From positions 1-44,205 of the forward strand of contig CALMVQ010000209.1 in NCBI GenBank assembly GCA_937873135.1: DNA of 44,205 nucleotides. The letters run 5' to 3'. The position numbers and the translations under genes are program-made. Below are positions 26,404 to 36,162 of this stretch, piece after piece. Each line of letters opens with the position of its first letter. Within the stretch, counting starts at the first letter, position 1. A model generated the notes under the pieces. It was given only the letters and a program-made list of their open reading frames with translations. It was not told the DNA's origin and made no database searches. The DNA comes from an uncultured Scytonema sp. Lineage in GTDB: Bacteria > Cyanobacteriota > Cyanobacteriia > Cyanobacteriales > Nostocaceae.

Positions 26404-27570
26404 ATGGAGAAAAATAAAAATCAAATGTCAATTCATACAGTCGTGCTTTCCCTTGAGGCACACTCGCTTGCACAAAAGTACAGTAAACAGCATCAACGAC
26501 CAGAAAAAGCTAAGCAGGTTTACCTTAATACTTTAGCAGTGTATGGAGTAAACTTTTATTTCCAAGTTCTAGGAGTAGAAACTGATTATGATAAAAGTAA
26601 TAGTAGCAATCTGCTAACTCAAAGGTTTATAGATGTAGCAGATTTGTATGTAAAAGATTTGGGGAAATTTGAGTGCCGTCCAGTGTTACCAAATGCTAAG
26701 GTTTTGGAAGTACCGCCAGAGGCTTGGGATGACCGAATTGGTTATATAGCTGTGCAGCTAGATCAGTCTTTAAGAGAAGCAAAATTGATAGGATTTACGC
26801 CAAAGGTGGTAGATAAAAAAGGAATCATTCCCTTGAATGAGTTGCATTCACTTGAAGAATTTCCAGAGTACTTGAGCCAAAAAAGACAACAATCAACTCA
26901 AGTCGTAGCTCAACAAGCATCACCTCAATTTGTGAATTTGGAAAGATGGTTAGAAAGAGCTTCTAATGCTTTTCAATATGGTTGGCAAGCAATAGAAGAA
27001 GGGTTCGGCTATCAAAGAGTAGGCATCGCTGGTGCGCTTCGTGGTGGACAATTAGAAATGCTTGACCTAAAGGATGTTAAGCGTTGGATTGCACAAGTGT
27101 ATGCCAGTCAACCAAACGCTAAGCAGTCACAGGGCAATTCTCTTGCTGAATTAGATGTTAGTTCAGCATTAATACAACTTATAGAATTGACTCAGGATGC
27201 AGAAATTCAATGGCAAGCCGCTGACTTTTTATGGCAGATAAACCCAAACTATCTTGGTGCTGGAAACAGAGGAGTTAAGGATTTAGGTATACAGTTAGCA
27301 GGTTATCCAGTTACACTTATAGTTGCTATCTTAGCGCTACCTAATGGTAGGAGAGCAGTTCGTCTACAGGTGTCAATGAGCGATCGCTCTTACCTACCTT
27401 TTGGTTTGAAGTTAATTGTGTTAGATGAAGCTGGCAATCTCATTCAAGAAGTTTCAGCCAGGAGCAAAGACGATTACATTCAGTTCAAATTCACAGCTAG
27501 TCCAGGAGATCGCTTCAGTGCCAAGATTGCCTTGGCTGATGCAAGTATCGCAGAGTTTTTTGCTGTTTGA
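26404..27570 (+). CDS. DUF1822 family protein
   Basis: The protein has 388 residues from ATG 26404. An in-frame TTG at 26380 and ATG 26425 (MSIHTVVLSLEAHSLAQKYS) are alternatives, and the last fits the family's usual start best. Typical DUF1822 features are the N-terminal SLEAHSLAQKY, the LNTLAVYGVNFYFQVLGVET block, and ECRPVLPNAKVLEVPPEAW. The last domain carries SYLPFGLKLIVLDEAG. The family's biochemical function is unknown; it is almost always beside sigma-like factors and CHAT or caspase genes in cyanobacteria. It follows the sigma-like gene after 25 bases. Its last 91 codons have a diverged second copy at 28931-29206. Confidence 0.87.
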   Translation: MEKNKNQMSIHTVVLSLEAHSLAQKYSKQHQRPEKAKQVYLNTLAVYGVNFYFQVLGVETDYDKSNSSNLLTQRFIDVADLYVKDLGKFECRPVLPNAKVLEVPPEAWDDRIGYIAVQLDQSLREAKLIGFTPKVVDKKGIIPLNELHSLEEFPEYLSQKRQQSTQVVAQQASPQFVNLERWLERASNAFQYGWQAIEEGFGYQRVGIAGALRGGQLEMLDLKDVKRWIAQVYASQPNAKQSQGNSLAELDVSSALIQLIELTQDAEIQWQAADFLWQINPNYLGAGNRGVKDLGIQLAGYPVTLIVAILALPNGRRAVRLQVSMSDRSYLPFGLKLIVLDEAGNLIQEVSARSKDDYIQFKFTASPGDRFSAKIALADASIAEFFAV

Positions 27571-27678
27571 GTCTGAGAAAGCGATAGTTTTGAAGGGAAA
27601 AGACAGTCAAGGTCAAGACAAAAGCCTCCAGATTATTTATATCAACATCTTAGAATACAAGATTCTCAAGTAAAAATT

Positions 27679-28788
27679 ATGAATAGAGAAATGGATGTGA
27701 ATTCTGATTTCAATAACGTGCTACAAGATGAACTTGACAAAGCATTAAAAAGGCGTGGTAGAGTCAACATTTTAATCGCTGGAAAAACTGGAGTTGGAAA
27801 GAGCACTCTTATTAACGCTGTTTTTCAAGAAGAAATTGCAACCACAGGACAGGGTAGACCAATTACTCCCAATGTCAGAGAAATCACGAAAGAAGGAGTT
27901 CCAGTCACAATTTTTGATACACGCGGGCTTGAAATTGGGAAGTATGAAGAAACTATTCAAGCTGTTGAAATGCTACTCAAAGATAGAAATACAAAAGAAG
28001 ATGCTAACAAGCATCTTCATGTGGCATGGATATGTATACAAGAAGGTTCTTCTAGAGTAGAAGAAGGAGAGTCCAAGCTTGCTGAAATGCTTGCAAGCTA
28101 CGTACCTACTATTGCTGTTATCACAAAAGCAATCTCTGACAATGGATTTAGGCAGAAGGTACAGGAACTCCTTCCACAAGTACCCAATGTGGTTCGTGTG
28201 CGTGCCAAGGAAGATATTTTAGACGATGGCTACAAACTTGGCGCTATCGGACTAGAAAACTTAGTTGAGTTAACTATGGAAGTTGTCCCCGAAGGACAGA
28301 AGAACGCATTTGTAGCATCGCAACGCATTAGTTTAAAGCATAAAGTAAATAGAGCACATGGCATTGTTGCTACAGCTGCTGCGTCTGCTGCTGGAATTGG
28401 CGCAACTCCAATACCATTTTCCGATGCCCTAGTGATCGTACCAATTCAAATTGGAATGTTAGCTGGTATAAGTTCTGTTTGGGGGCTACGCGTGAATACA
28501 GCATTGATAAGAACGCTTGTAAGCAGCGCAATTACAGGTTCGCTTGGAACACTTGGTGGGCGAGCCGCAGCTTCTACACTAGGAGAATTGTTAAAACTCA
28601 TACCAGGAGTTGGCAGTGTAGTTGGCGGGACAATCAATGCAACAACAGCCTTTCTGCTGACTACAGCGTTTGGTGAAGCATACATTGCATCTCTCTATAT
28701 TCTTACAAAAGATAAACCTGACAAAATACCAACTGCAGAAGAAGTCCGCGACGTGTTTGTGGAACAGTTGCAGACAAAAAAAGAATGA
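27679..28788 (+). CDS. GTPase with DUF697-like membrane domain
   Basis: The protein has 369 residues with ATG at 27679. G1 is GKTGVGKS at 35-42 and G3 is DTRG at 80-83. A G4-like ITKA is present where NKxD is usual, a change seen in YcjX/YcjF-like and immunity-related GTPase groups. From about 215 the protein has a DUF697-type domain with GIGATPIPFSDALVIVPIQI and several hydrophobic helices with small residues, which should embed in or bind the membrane. It is the third gene in the sigma-DUF1822 run, 108 bases after DUF1822. GTP-gated membrane association is the likely mode of action. The target is unknown. Confidence 0.88.
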   Translation: MNREMDVNSDFNNVLQDELDKALKRRGRVNILIAGKTGVGKSTLINAVFQEEIATTGQGRPITPNVREITKEGVPVTIFDTRGLEIGKYEETIQAVEMLLKDRNTKEDANKHLHVAWICIQEGSSRVEEGESKLAEMLASYVPTIAVITKAISDNGFRQKVQELLPQVPNVVRVRAKEDILDDGYKLGAIGLENLVELTMEVVPEGQKNAFVASQRISLKHKVNRAHGIVATAAASAAGIGATPIPFSDALVIVPIQIGMLAGISSVWGLRVNTALIRTLVSSAITGSLGTLGGRAAASTLGELLKLIPGVGSVVGGTINATTAFLLTTAFGEAYIASLYILTKDKPDKIPTAEEVRDVFVEQLQTKKE

Positions 28789-28851
28789 TAAATGAGGGTA
28801 GTGTTAACTTCGCGGATCAAAATCTTAGGGAGTGGAGGCGTAATACTTGAA

Positions 28852-28915
28852 ATGACTTACCAAACACATCAAATACCAAACTTTTACGCATTGTTGATAG
28901 GCTGCCAGTACACTA
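28852..28915 (+). pseudogene. Caspase-like gene start, fragment
   Basis: From ATG 28852 the frame reads MTYQTHQIPNFYALLIGCQY, matching the conserved first strand of cyanobacterial caspase-like (peptidase C14) proteins (compare WALLIGINKY in the intact gene at 33991). Similarity ends after about 20 residues, and the sequence then passes into the DUF1822-like fragment in another frame. GGAGG at 28833-28837 precedes it. The fragment is too short to be certain. Confidence 0.4.
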
Positions 28916-28930
28916 GGGAAATGGTTACAC

Positions 28931-29206
28931 TTAGCGGGTTATCCAATTACTCTCCTAATTGCCATCTTACCAATACCTAACGGTAGAAGAGCAGTTCGTC
29001 TACAGATGTCAACAAGTGATAAATCTTATCTACCTTCAGGTTTAAAGTTGATTGTATTAGATGAAGCTGGCAAACTTATTCGAGAAGTTTCATCTAGAAG
29101 CCAAGACGATTACATTCAGTACAAATGCACGGCAGATCCAGGAGATCGTTTCAGTGTCAAGGTTTCCTTAGCTGAGGCTAGTTTTACAGAGTTTTTTGCT
29201 GCCTGA
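28931..29206 (+). pseudogene. DUF1822 C-terminal fragment (second copy)
   Basis: 91 codons plus stop are colinear, without a gap, with the end of the DUF1822 gene (27295-27570). Both read LAGYP-T, then NGRRAVRLQ, then SYLP-GLKLIVLDEAG, and end in EFFA plus one residue. DNA identity is roughly three quarters to four fifths by eye, so the copy is not recent. The 5' part of the gene is absent and is replaced by the caspase-start scrap. The fragment could be translated from ATG 29006, but it lacks most of the domain. Confidence 0.8.
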
Positions 29207-29340
29207 GTTAGGGAAAAATGCTCCACAATAATTGATGAATTTGCGTAAAAAGGCTTGATTTTTTCAGAAATAAGTAGTGAGAAGATAAGCAAGTACCGCT
29301 TTTTCAAATTTGCCAAAAATTCGTAAAGAGCAATAAAATA

Positions 29341-30624
29341 ATGAATAACAAAGAGCAGATTCGTCAAGACATCAAAGGGGTAAGGGACGATTTAGCTTTA
29401 GCACTCAGGGAGCTACGCTCGACAGCTGGACAGAAGTTAAACCGGAAAGATTTAGAAGAGGTGGAAAAGGAGTTAGCTCAAGTAGATGAACTTCTCAGAC
29501 GCCTTCAAACAGGCTTAGTATGGGTAACACTCTTCGGTAAAACTTCGGTAGGCAAATCATCAGTTGCTAATTCTCTCATTGGAGAAGACATAGCTGAAGT
29601 TGGTATTCAACACGATTTGACAGTTAGTGCTAATACTTATGAAAAATCCCCCTGGATGTTAGTAGATGTTCCTGGAATTTTAGGGCAGACTGTCAACGAG
29701 ACGTTGGCAGTTGAGGAAGCAAAGAAAGCACACGGACACATTTTTGTAATTGATGGAGAACCTCTAAAACCAGAGTTAACACTATTTGAGACGGTAAATC
29801 AGGCTTGTCCCGACACTCCTAAGATTGTGTTTGTTAATCAGTGGGACAAGATGCAAAACGTTCCTGGGAAGGATCGGGAGAAAGTGCAAACTCTGATTGA
29901 GCAGAAGATGAGTCAGTTTGTTAAGTCCCCAGCTACAGACATTATTTACGGCAGTAGTATGCTCTATGATCCAGAGCGAGATGTTATGGTGCGACAAGAG
30001 CTTCCTCAGCTACTTAACAGACTATATGATGAAGCTGGCACTTTGGGAGATGTGATCAATGTTCTGGATCCGGCAAAACGTGCCTCCGACTTAAACCAAA
30101 ATATTCGCAATAGAATCTTAGAAGTGCGACTGAGGGCGGCACGTAAAGTCATCAATGGTTTTGCTATTGCTACGGTTGTTGGCGGATTTTTGCCTTTCAG
30201 CCAGTTACTGGTCGCTCCTGGTATATTGGCAAGCATGGTGTATGTGCTTTGTCGAATTATGGCAAGTAAACAAGACAGAGACAGTACGACTCGATTGACC
30301 AAGGAACTACTCAAAAGCTGCGCTCAAGTTCTTGGTGCAGAGTTTGCAGCTGTTGTTGTGGCAGAGACAGTTATCAACGCTGCTGCTGTTGCTTTGGGTC
30401 CTTTAGCAGCTTTGATAGGGTTTGGAGCAGATGTAGCCGGTCTATCGTACTACAAGTACCGTCGCGCAGTAATTTTGGGCGAGGTAACACTTGAATACAT
30501 TCGCAATGATTTTTCTTGGGGTGCAGAAGGTGCAGAGATAGCGATCAAGCGCTCCAAAGAACGCGCTCAAAGTCACTATTTCCGATTAAGCGGAAAAACT
30601 CCATCGGATGTTAACTCATTGTGA
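29341..30624 (+). CDS. Membrane-associated GTPase
   Basis: The protein has 427 residues with ATG at 29341. An N-terminal coiled region (KDLEEVEKELAQVDELLRRL) precedes the G domain. G1 is GKTSVGKS at 66-73, G3 is DVPG at 109-112 and G4 is NQWDK at 166-170. The C-terminal 200 residues hold a series of hydrophobic helices (VINGFAIATVVGGFLPFSQL, AAVALGPLAALIGFGADVAG) like the DUF697/IRG-type membrane domain of the preceding GTPase, though the proteins are not close copies. It lies between the DUF1822 relic and the TPR-CHAT gene. It probably belongs to the same GTP-controlled membrane system, but may have its own promoter in 29207-29340. Confidence 0.88.
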   Translation: MNNKEQIRQDIKGVRDDLALALRELRSTAGQKLNRKDLEEVEKELAQVDELLRRLQTGLVWVTLFGKTSVGKSSVANSLIGEDIAEVGIQHDLTVSANTYEKSPWMLVDVPGILGQTVNETLAVEEAKKAHGHIFVIDGEPLKPELTLFETVNQACPDTPKIVFVNQWDKMQNVPGKDREKVQTLIEQKMSQFVKSPATDIIYGSSMLYDPERDVMVRQELPQLLNRLYDEAGTLGDVINVLDPAKRASDLNQNIRNRILEVRLRAARKVINGFAIATVVGGFLPFSQLLVAPGILASMVYVLCRIMASKQDRDSTTRLTKELLKSCAQVLGAEFAAVVVAETVINAAAVALGPLAALIGFGADVAGLSYYKYRRAVILGEVTLEYIRNDFSWGAEGAEIAIKRSKERAQSHYFRLSGKTPSDVNSL

Positions 30625-30921
30625 CAACTTAGTGCGATTGGTATTGTCAGTTTACTAGAGGGTGACAAAGGTTAGCAGGTTTTGGTATCCGCCCATGAGT
30701 AACATTCCAAAACCTACGCCCTAGCCCAAACCGCAGTCAGAGAAAGCACTATAGCACTCACACCCACAATGCAAGGTTTTCAGCCGAGTTGGCAAATTTA
30801 GATACGTCTTCAGCGAAAGAATCAGGTTGCTACTGGCATCCCATTGAGTGCAGCTCTCAACTTGAGAGTATTTTGAGCCTAATTTTTGCAAAGTCCCACT
30901 TGAAATGACATTCAACTGATC

Positions 30922-33879
30922 ATGAATAACTCATTAATACTTAACATGAATGAAGAACGCCGCCAAATTTATCTCAATCTGATTGAAGCGCTGCTAAGCC
31001 GTCCCATTGGTGAAGAACCAGCCATTTTGAGAGCTAACCAAAACTTGATAGATGCTGGGTTAGTACAAACAATGCTAGATTCTGCAATAAAGAAGGCAAT
31101 AAGAAACGACATACAGACTTTTGATCGCTTAATCAATATTGTCGTTAATCTGTTAGTTACTCTGAGAAATGCTAACTTTGAAAGTCAAGAGTTTTCCAAG
31201 GCGATAGAGTACTACGAGCAGCGTTTAACCATTTGCCAGGAAAGAAGCTTTCAGCAAATAGAAATGATACTTCTGTACTATATAAGTTTCTTTTACCGTT
31301 ATACACATGACTATGCCAAGGCGATAGAGTCAAGCAAGCGGCTTTTGGTCATCGCGCAAAACTTTGAAAATCGCTTTTTGGAGGCTGAAACTCTCTTCCA
31401 TATAGGAATTGATTATCAAGGCTTGAGGGATTTAGACAAAGCAAGAAATCACTACGAGCGGGGGAAGGCGATCACCGAACAGATAGATAGCGAAGTTGGT
31501 AGGAAACTACTTGTAGACATTCTCAATACTTTAGGAAAATCTCATAATCCTCCCTATAGCTGGGGCTTAGGCACAGCTACAGATATCTGTACAAGGAGTT
31601 TGGGAATTGCTCAAGAGATAGGCTATCATCGCGGTGAAGCAGTTGCTTTAACCTGTATAGGAAATGCTCATTATTCGGCTCCTGGTGAGTCGAGGAATTT
31701 TCCTGAAGCAATAAAGTGCTACGAGCGAGCTAAAGTCATCTTCCAAGAAACAGGCGACCTCGAACAAGAGGTGGATGCTCTGTACCATTTGCAAGATTCT
31801 TACAATTACACGAGCAATTATGCCTTGGCGATAGAGTACAACAATAAACTTTTGACCATTGCCAGAAATTTAAAAAATCGCCTTTTAGAAGCTCGCGCTC
31901 TATTTGATTTAGGAAGAAGTTACAATGCCTTGGGTCAGAGGGAGAAAGAGAAAGCAAAAAATTACTACTCGCAGAGTTTGGCGATCGCTGATTTGATAGA
32001 TAATCAAGCTGCTCACTGGTTGCAGGTACGCAGTCGGCAAGGTTTGGGAGGCTATTACATAGTCAATGGGGACTTAACTGCTGCGAAAACACATTACCAA
32101 GAAAGCTTAAAAATTGCCGAGAAGGTAGGCGATGAACAGGGACAAGCCAATGCCTTACAAGTTTTAGCTCAGATTGACTATTACCAAGGAAATTTACAGC
32201 AGGCGTGGGAGTATAACGAAAGGAGTTTGACGCTTAAGGAGAGACTACAGGATCAGATTGGTCGAGGGAATTCTATTGGCTTTCGGGGAAGTATTTATCT
32301 TTTAGTTGGCGAATATACCAAAGCACTAGAGTCCTTCGAGCAGAGTCTGCAAATTATGGAGGAGATCCAAGAACTTTCTGGAAAAGCAAGTACTCTAACT
32401 GACATAGGACTTACTTATTTATACTTAAATCAAATTGAAGAAGCAGAAAGTAGACTAAGCCAGGGAATTGAGCTATGGGAGTCTGTACGAGGAAGCTTGG
32501 GCGATCATGATAACTTTAAGGTATCAATCTTTGAACAGCAAGCCAGAACTTACAATTTACTGTTAGATGTCCTGATTGACCAAGAAAAACCCTTACCAGC
32601 CTTGGAAATTGCTGAACGCAGTCGAGCAAGGGCGCTTGTAGATTTGTTGAGCTTGAAGTTAAATGGGAACTCAGCTAAAACTATTACTTCTCCCACAATT
32701 GAGGAAATTCGACAAATCGCCCGAGACAAAAATTCCACATTGGTCGAATATAGAATTGTTAAGTATGGTAACCAAAGATTGGAAAGTATTCTTATTTGGG
32801 TTATTGAACCGAATGGTACGATTACATTCCGCCGCAGCGATTTAAAATCCTTGTCGCAACAACAAAATATTTCACTTACAGAACTTGTGAGCGACAGTCG
32901 CAAGTCCATCGGTGTCAGAGGTCGCGATAGCACACGTGAAGTAGTAAAAAATGTGTCAGAACCAGAGGAAACACAACGCCTCCAACAACTCCACAGCCTG
33001 TTAATCAAACCCATTGCCGACATAATGCCTTCTGACCCCAATACCCACGTTATCTTCATTCCGCACCAAGAACTGTTCTTGGTTCCCTTTGCCGCACTAC
33101 AAGATGCAGACGGCAAATACTTGGTTGAAAAACACACTATTTTGACTGCGCCTTCAATTCAAGTGCTGGAGTTAACCCAAAAGAAACTAGAACAAATCGA
33201 GAGTCGCAAGTCGCTTAAGGAGAAATCCTTCAATATATTGATTGTTGGCAATCCTGTAATGCCCAGAGTTTCTTTAGACGTCGGACAACCAGCTATACAA
33301 TTGTCGAGCTTGCCTGGAGCTAAAGAAGAAGCATTGGCAATTAGCAAAGTGCTTAATGTCGATCCATTGATTGGCGCTCAAGCTATTGAGTCAACTATCA
33401 AATCCAAATTGCTCCAGGCAGACATCATCCATTTAGCAACTCATGGATTGCTCGATTATCGACAACTCCAAAATGAATCAGGGCAAGGCTTACCTGGAGC
33501 TTTAGCCTTAGCAGCGGATGGCAAAGAAGACGGATTATTGACTGCGGATGAAATTTTTGACTTAGAAATTAATGCTTCTTTAGTTGTTCTCAGTGCTTGC
33601 GATACAGGTCGAGGAGAAATCACCAGTGATGGCATTGTTGGTTTATCCCGTTCCTTCATTAGTGCTGGAACCCCTAGCATTATTGTCTCTCTGTGGGCAA
33701 TTCCTGACGCTCCTACTGCTTATTTAATGACACAGTTCTATAACCAACTCAAGCTCAATCCGAATAAAGCCCAAGCACTACGTCAAGCAATGCTCGAAAC
33801 AATGAAACACCATCCCCATCCGAAAAATTGGGCAGCATTTACCTTGATTGGAGAAACCCAAGGTACCGTTTTAAACTAA
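30922..33879 (+). CDS. TPR-CHAT protease
   Basis: The protein has 985 residues; ATG 30922 is used, and ATG 30946 is possible. Residues 1-100 are helical. About ten TPR units run from 90 to 530, with repeated forms such as FSKAIEYYEQRLTICQE, YTKALESFEQSLQIMEE and QEVDALYHLQDSYNYT. A linker with the typical ALEIAERSRARALVDLLSLK leads to the CHAT domain (about 600-985). Its catalytic histidine H841 lies in IIHLATHGLLD and cysteine C893 in VLSACDTGRGE, followed by VVSL-type IIVSLWAIPD. CHAT proteases with TPRs resemble separase/caspase-clan enzymes, including the TPR-CHAT protease of type III-E CRISPR systems. Here no CRISPR genes are nearby. The 297 bases upstream (30625-30921) hold no gene. It is a likely effector of the locus. 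Confidence 0.93.
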   Translation: MNNSLILNMNEERRQIYLNLIEALLSRPIGEEPAILRANQNLIDAGLVQTMLDSAIKKAIRNDIQTFDRLINIVVNLLVTLRNANFESQEFSKAIEYYEQRLTICQERSFQQIEMILLYYISFFYRYTHDYAKAIESSKRLLVIAQNFENRFLEAETLFHIGIDYQGLRDLDKARNHYERGKAITEQIDSEVGRKLLVDILNTLGKSHNPPYSWGLGTATDICTRSLGIAQEIGYHRGEAVALTCIGNAHYSAPGESRNFPEAIKCYERAKVIFQETGDLEQEVDALYHLQDSYNYTSNYALAIEYNNKLLTIARNLKNRLLEARALFDLGRSYNALGQREKEKAKNYYSQSLAIADLIDNQAAHWLQVRSRQGLGGYYIVNGDLTAAKTHYQESLKIAEKVGDEQGQANALQVLAQIDYYQGNLQQAWEYNERSLTLKERLQDQIGRGNSIGFRGSIYLLVGEYTKALESFEQSLQIMEEIQELSGKASTLTDIGLTYLYLNQIEEAESRLSQGIELWESVRGSLGDHDNFKVSIFEQQARTYNLLLDVLIDQEKPLPALEIAERSRARALVDLLSLKLNGNSAKTITSPTIEEIRQIARDKNSTLVEYRIVKYGNQRLESILIWVIEPNGTITFRRSDLKSLSQQQNISLTELVSDSRKSIGVRGRDSTREVVKNVSEPEETQRLQQLHSLLIKPIADIMPSDPNTHVIFIPHQELFLVPFAALQDADGKYLVEKHTILTAPSIQVLELTQKKLEQIESRKSLKEKSFNILIVGNPVMPRVSLDVGQPAIQLSSLPGAKEEALAISKVLNVDPLIGAQAIESTIKSKLLQADIIHLATHGLLDYRQLQNESGQGLPGALALAADGKEDGLLTADEIFDLEINASLVVLSACDTGRGEITSDGIVGLSRSFISAGTPSIIVSLWAIPDAPTAYLMTQFYNQLKLNPNKAQALRQAMLETMKHHPHPKNWAAFTLIGETQGTVLN

Positions 33880-33990
33880 TTCCTACTTTTTGAACATCCT
33901 CTAAGCGTGGGAGCACAGCTGCTTTCTGAACGTTTGAAAAACTAGCCGAAAATAAAATTTATTTCAGATTAAATTGCAAGAGGTAAATTC

Positions 33991-36054
33991 ATGGTAAGCA
34001 ATAATGTAGCCAACAATCATAAATGGGCTTTGCTAATAGGTATTAATAAATACCCTAAATTGCCCGCTAAATATCAATTAAGCGGCTGTATCAACGACGT
34101 AACTTTAATCAACAAAGTCCTGCAAGAAAACTTTAGCTTTCCAGAAAACCAAATCACTCGATTGCTTGACGAGGCGGCAACTCGACAAAACATCCTAACG
34201 GCTTTACAAGAGTTGGTTGACCGTGTAAAGCGCAACGATATTGTAGTTATTCATTACAGTGGGCATGGTTCCCGGATGACTGATCGCGAGGGAGACAAAC
34301 CAGATGGCATGGACGAAACTATCATGCCTTACGATAGTGGACGCGCTCCTGATGAAAACTGGGATATCACCGATGATGAACTCGAAGAATGGTTGTTGCG
34401 TTTGAGCGAAAAGACGCCGTACATAACCCTCATATTTGACTCCTGTCATTCAGGAGGAATTGTCCGCGATCCCTTTGGGGCTAGCGATCGCTGGGTTGAA
34501 CCTGATACTCGTCCGATTGAACAACTTCCACCATCGCCAGTTGCTATGACTCGCAGTAGAGGAACGCGGGATATCGGTGCTAGCGGCTGGTTGCCAATGA
34601 GCGAGCGATATGTACTCATTGCAGGCTGTAGTGCAGCAGAGTCAGCTAGCGAATATCAGGTACAGGAAGGTAAAATTGACCACGGAGCTTTGACGTACTT
34701 CTTATGCCAAGAATTACGCTTAGCTCAGTCAGGCAATACTTACCGAGATATTTTTCAACGTGCCAGCACCCAAGTGACGACGTATCAATCTACTCAGCAC
34801 CCACAAATGGAGGGGGCGCAGGATCGGGAATTGTTCAACGTGCATGACATTGAACCTATGCGCTTTGTATCCATTGTCGAACGCAAAGATAACAAGGTGA
34901 TTTTAGCGGCTGGTGCTGCTCATGGCATCACTGAGAAATCAGAATGGGCAATTTACGCTGAAGCAACCAAGCAAATTGTCAAGGACACTCTGAAACTGGG
35001 CAAGGTAAAAATTACTGCTGTTCGTGCTGTCACGTCTGATGCCGAGATTCTTGAAGAGAATTCAGTGGATGCAATTACTGTAGGGACTCGGGCAATAGAA
35101 GAAGTCCATTTTTACGGTGAAATGCGCCTCAAATTGAACATTCAAGTGCCTACTGACTATGATGCGGCTAAAAAAGACTTGATTGAGCGAATTCAAGAGT
35201 CACAGTTACTACGCACAGCGCAAGAGGGTGAAACTGCTGATGCAATGGTTTATATTATCGCCCCCCGCTCGGAGGTAGGTGCTGATGCTCCTGTGCCTCA
35301 GTTGGGAGCAATAAATCAACCAACTTGGGTTGTGGTGAGCAACAGTGGTCAGGTTATCATGCCGATTTGTTCTGTAGACGAGGCTGGCGCTACAACTAGA
35401 CTGCGAAAAAACTTAGAAAAAATTGTGCAATATAAGTCGGTATTAGCTCTAGAGAATCCCAACTCCCAAAGCTTGCTCAGCAACAAAGTGAAACTGACTC
35501 TGAAGCGACAAGCTAGTGATGAGAGCTGGGTAGAAGCTCAACCAGATAATAATAGTGGACAAATTGTGTTTGAAGATGGCGATCGCTTAATTATGGAGAT
35601 CGAAAATCTTCATAACGCTCCCATCTACATCTATATCCTCGATTTAGGATTAGCTTATGGTGTGGATCAGATATACCCTATTAAGAGTGCCAATCAAGAG
35701 TTCCAAACTGGTAAACACAACATTGGTATACGCCAAGGAGAACAGATAGAGCTGTACGTGCCACCAACATTCCCTTATGTGTCATCTCCCAACAATGCTT
35801 CCCTAGTGGAAGGAGTTGAAACTTTCAAGCTGTTTGCCACAACCTACCCAACTGACTTCAGTTGGTTGCTACATGAAGGTATGCGAATGGGGTTTGGGGA
35901 GCATCAACCGAATCTAAACAAGCCTTTGGAACAGTTACTGGGTATAGCGCTGACGGGGAATGGAAATCGAGAGGCGCGAGTGATCGCTCTACCACCAGAT
36001 GAAGAATGGACTACGGTACAAAGTTCCTTCTTGCTGCGGCGCAGAATGCTCTAG
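33991..36054 (+). CDS. Caspase-like (peptidase C14, orthocaspase) protein
   Basis: The protein has 687 residues. ATG 33991 has AGAGG about eight bases upstream. The protease domain covers 1-285, opening WALLIGINKYP, with catalytic histidine H92 in HYSGHGSRM and cysteine C152 in IFDSCHSGG. The DETIMPYD segment with several acidic residues is typical of arginine/lysine-specific bacterial metacaspases. The rest (about 290-687) is largely beta and includes a DUF4384-like domain (SGQIVFEDGDRLIMEIENLH, then IYIYILDLGLAYGVDQIYPI). Both catalytic residues are intact, so it should be active. It follows the TPR-CHAT gene by 111 bases. Two death-type proteases in a row suggest a cascade or alternative outputs (inference). 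Confidence 0.93.
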   Translation: MVSNNVANNHKWALLIGINKYPKLPAKYQLSGCINDVTLINKVLQENFSFPENQITRLLDEAATRQNILTALQELVDRVKRNDIVVIHYSGHGSRMTDREGDKPDGMDETIMPYDSGRAPDENWDITDDELEEWLLRLSEKTPYITLIFDSCHSGGIVRDPFGASDRWVEPDTRPIEQLPPSPVAMTRSRGTRDIGASGWLPMSERYVLIAGCSAAESASEYQVQEGKIDHGALTYFLCQELRLAQSGNTYRDIFQRASTQVTTYQSTQHPQMEGAQDRELFNVHDIEPMRFVSIVERKDNKVILAAGAAHGITEKSEWAIYAEATKQIVKDTLKLGKVKITAVRAVTSDAEILEENSVDAITVGTRAIEEVHFYGEMRLKLNIQVPTDYDAAKKDLIERIQESQLLRTAQEGETADAMVYIIAPRSEVGADAPVPQLGAINQPTWVVVSNSGQVIMPICSVDEAGATTRLRKNLEKIVQYKSVLALENPNSQSLLSNKVKLTLKRQASDESWVEAQPDNNSGQIVFEDGDRLIMEIENLHNAPIYIYILDLGLAYGVDQIYPIKSANQEFQTGKHNIGIRQGEQIELYVPPTFPYVSSPNNASLVEGVETFKLFATTYPTDFSWLLHEGMRMGFGEHQPNLNKPLEQLLGIALTGNGNREARVIALPPDEEWTTVQSSFLLRRRML

Positions 36055-36122
36055 CGTAAACATTCGGACTTTTTCTACTCAGCAAACTGATGTTTAATGA
36101 ATCCCTCGCCTTTTAGGCAAGT

Positions 36123-36162
36123 GGTACAGATTTGGAATGTCAAAACATTCCAAATCTGTACC
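36123..36162. terminator. Perfect 18-bp hairpin after the caspase gene
   Basis: GGTACAGATTTGGAATGT (36123-36140), loop CAAA, then its exact complement (36145-36162). It lies 69 bases past the caspase-like stop. There is no following T-run, so it is not a textbook intrinsic terminator. It could be a processing or stability element, or the remains of a small palindromic repeat. Confidence 0.4.

Noticed and set aside
32550-33137. 195-codon minus-strand frame opposite the TPR-CHAT gene
   Set aside because: It lies wholly inside the firmly assigned CHAT coding sequence on the other strand and lacks any motif.
30922-33879. A type III-E CRISPR-associated TPR-CHAT (Craspase-type) system
   Set aside because: No effector nuclease, Cas1/Cas2 or repeat-spacer array is present in the window, and the neighbours are GTPases, DUF1822 and a caspase.
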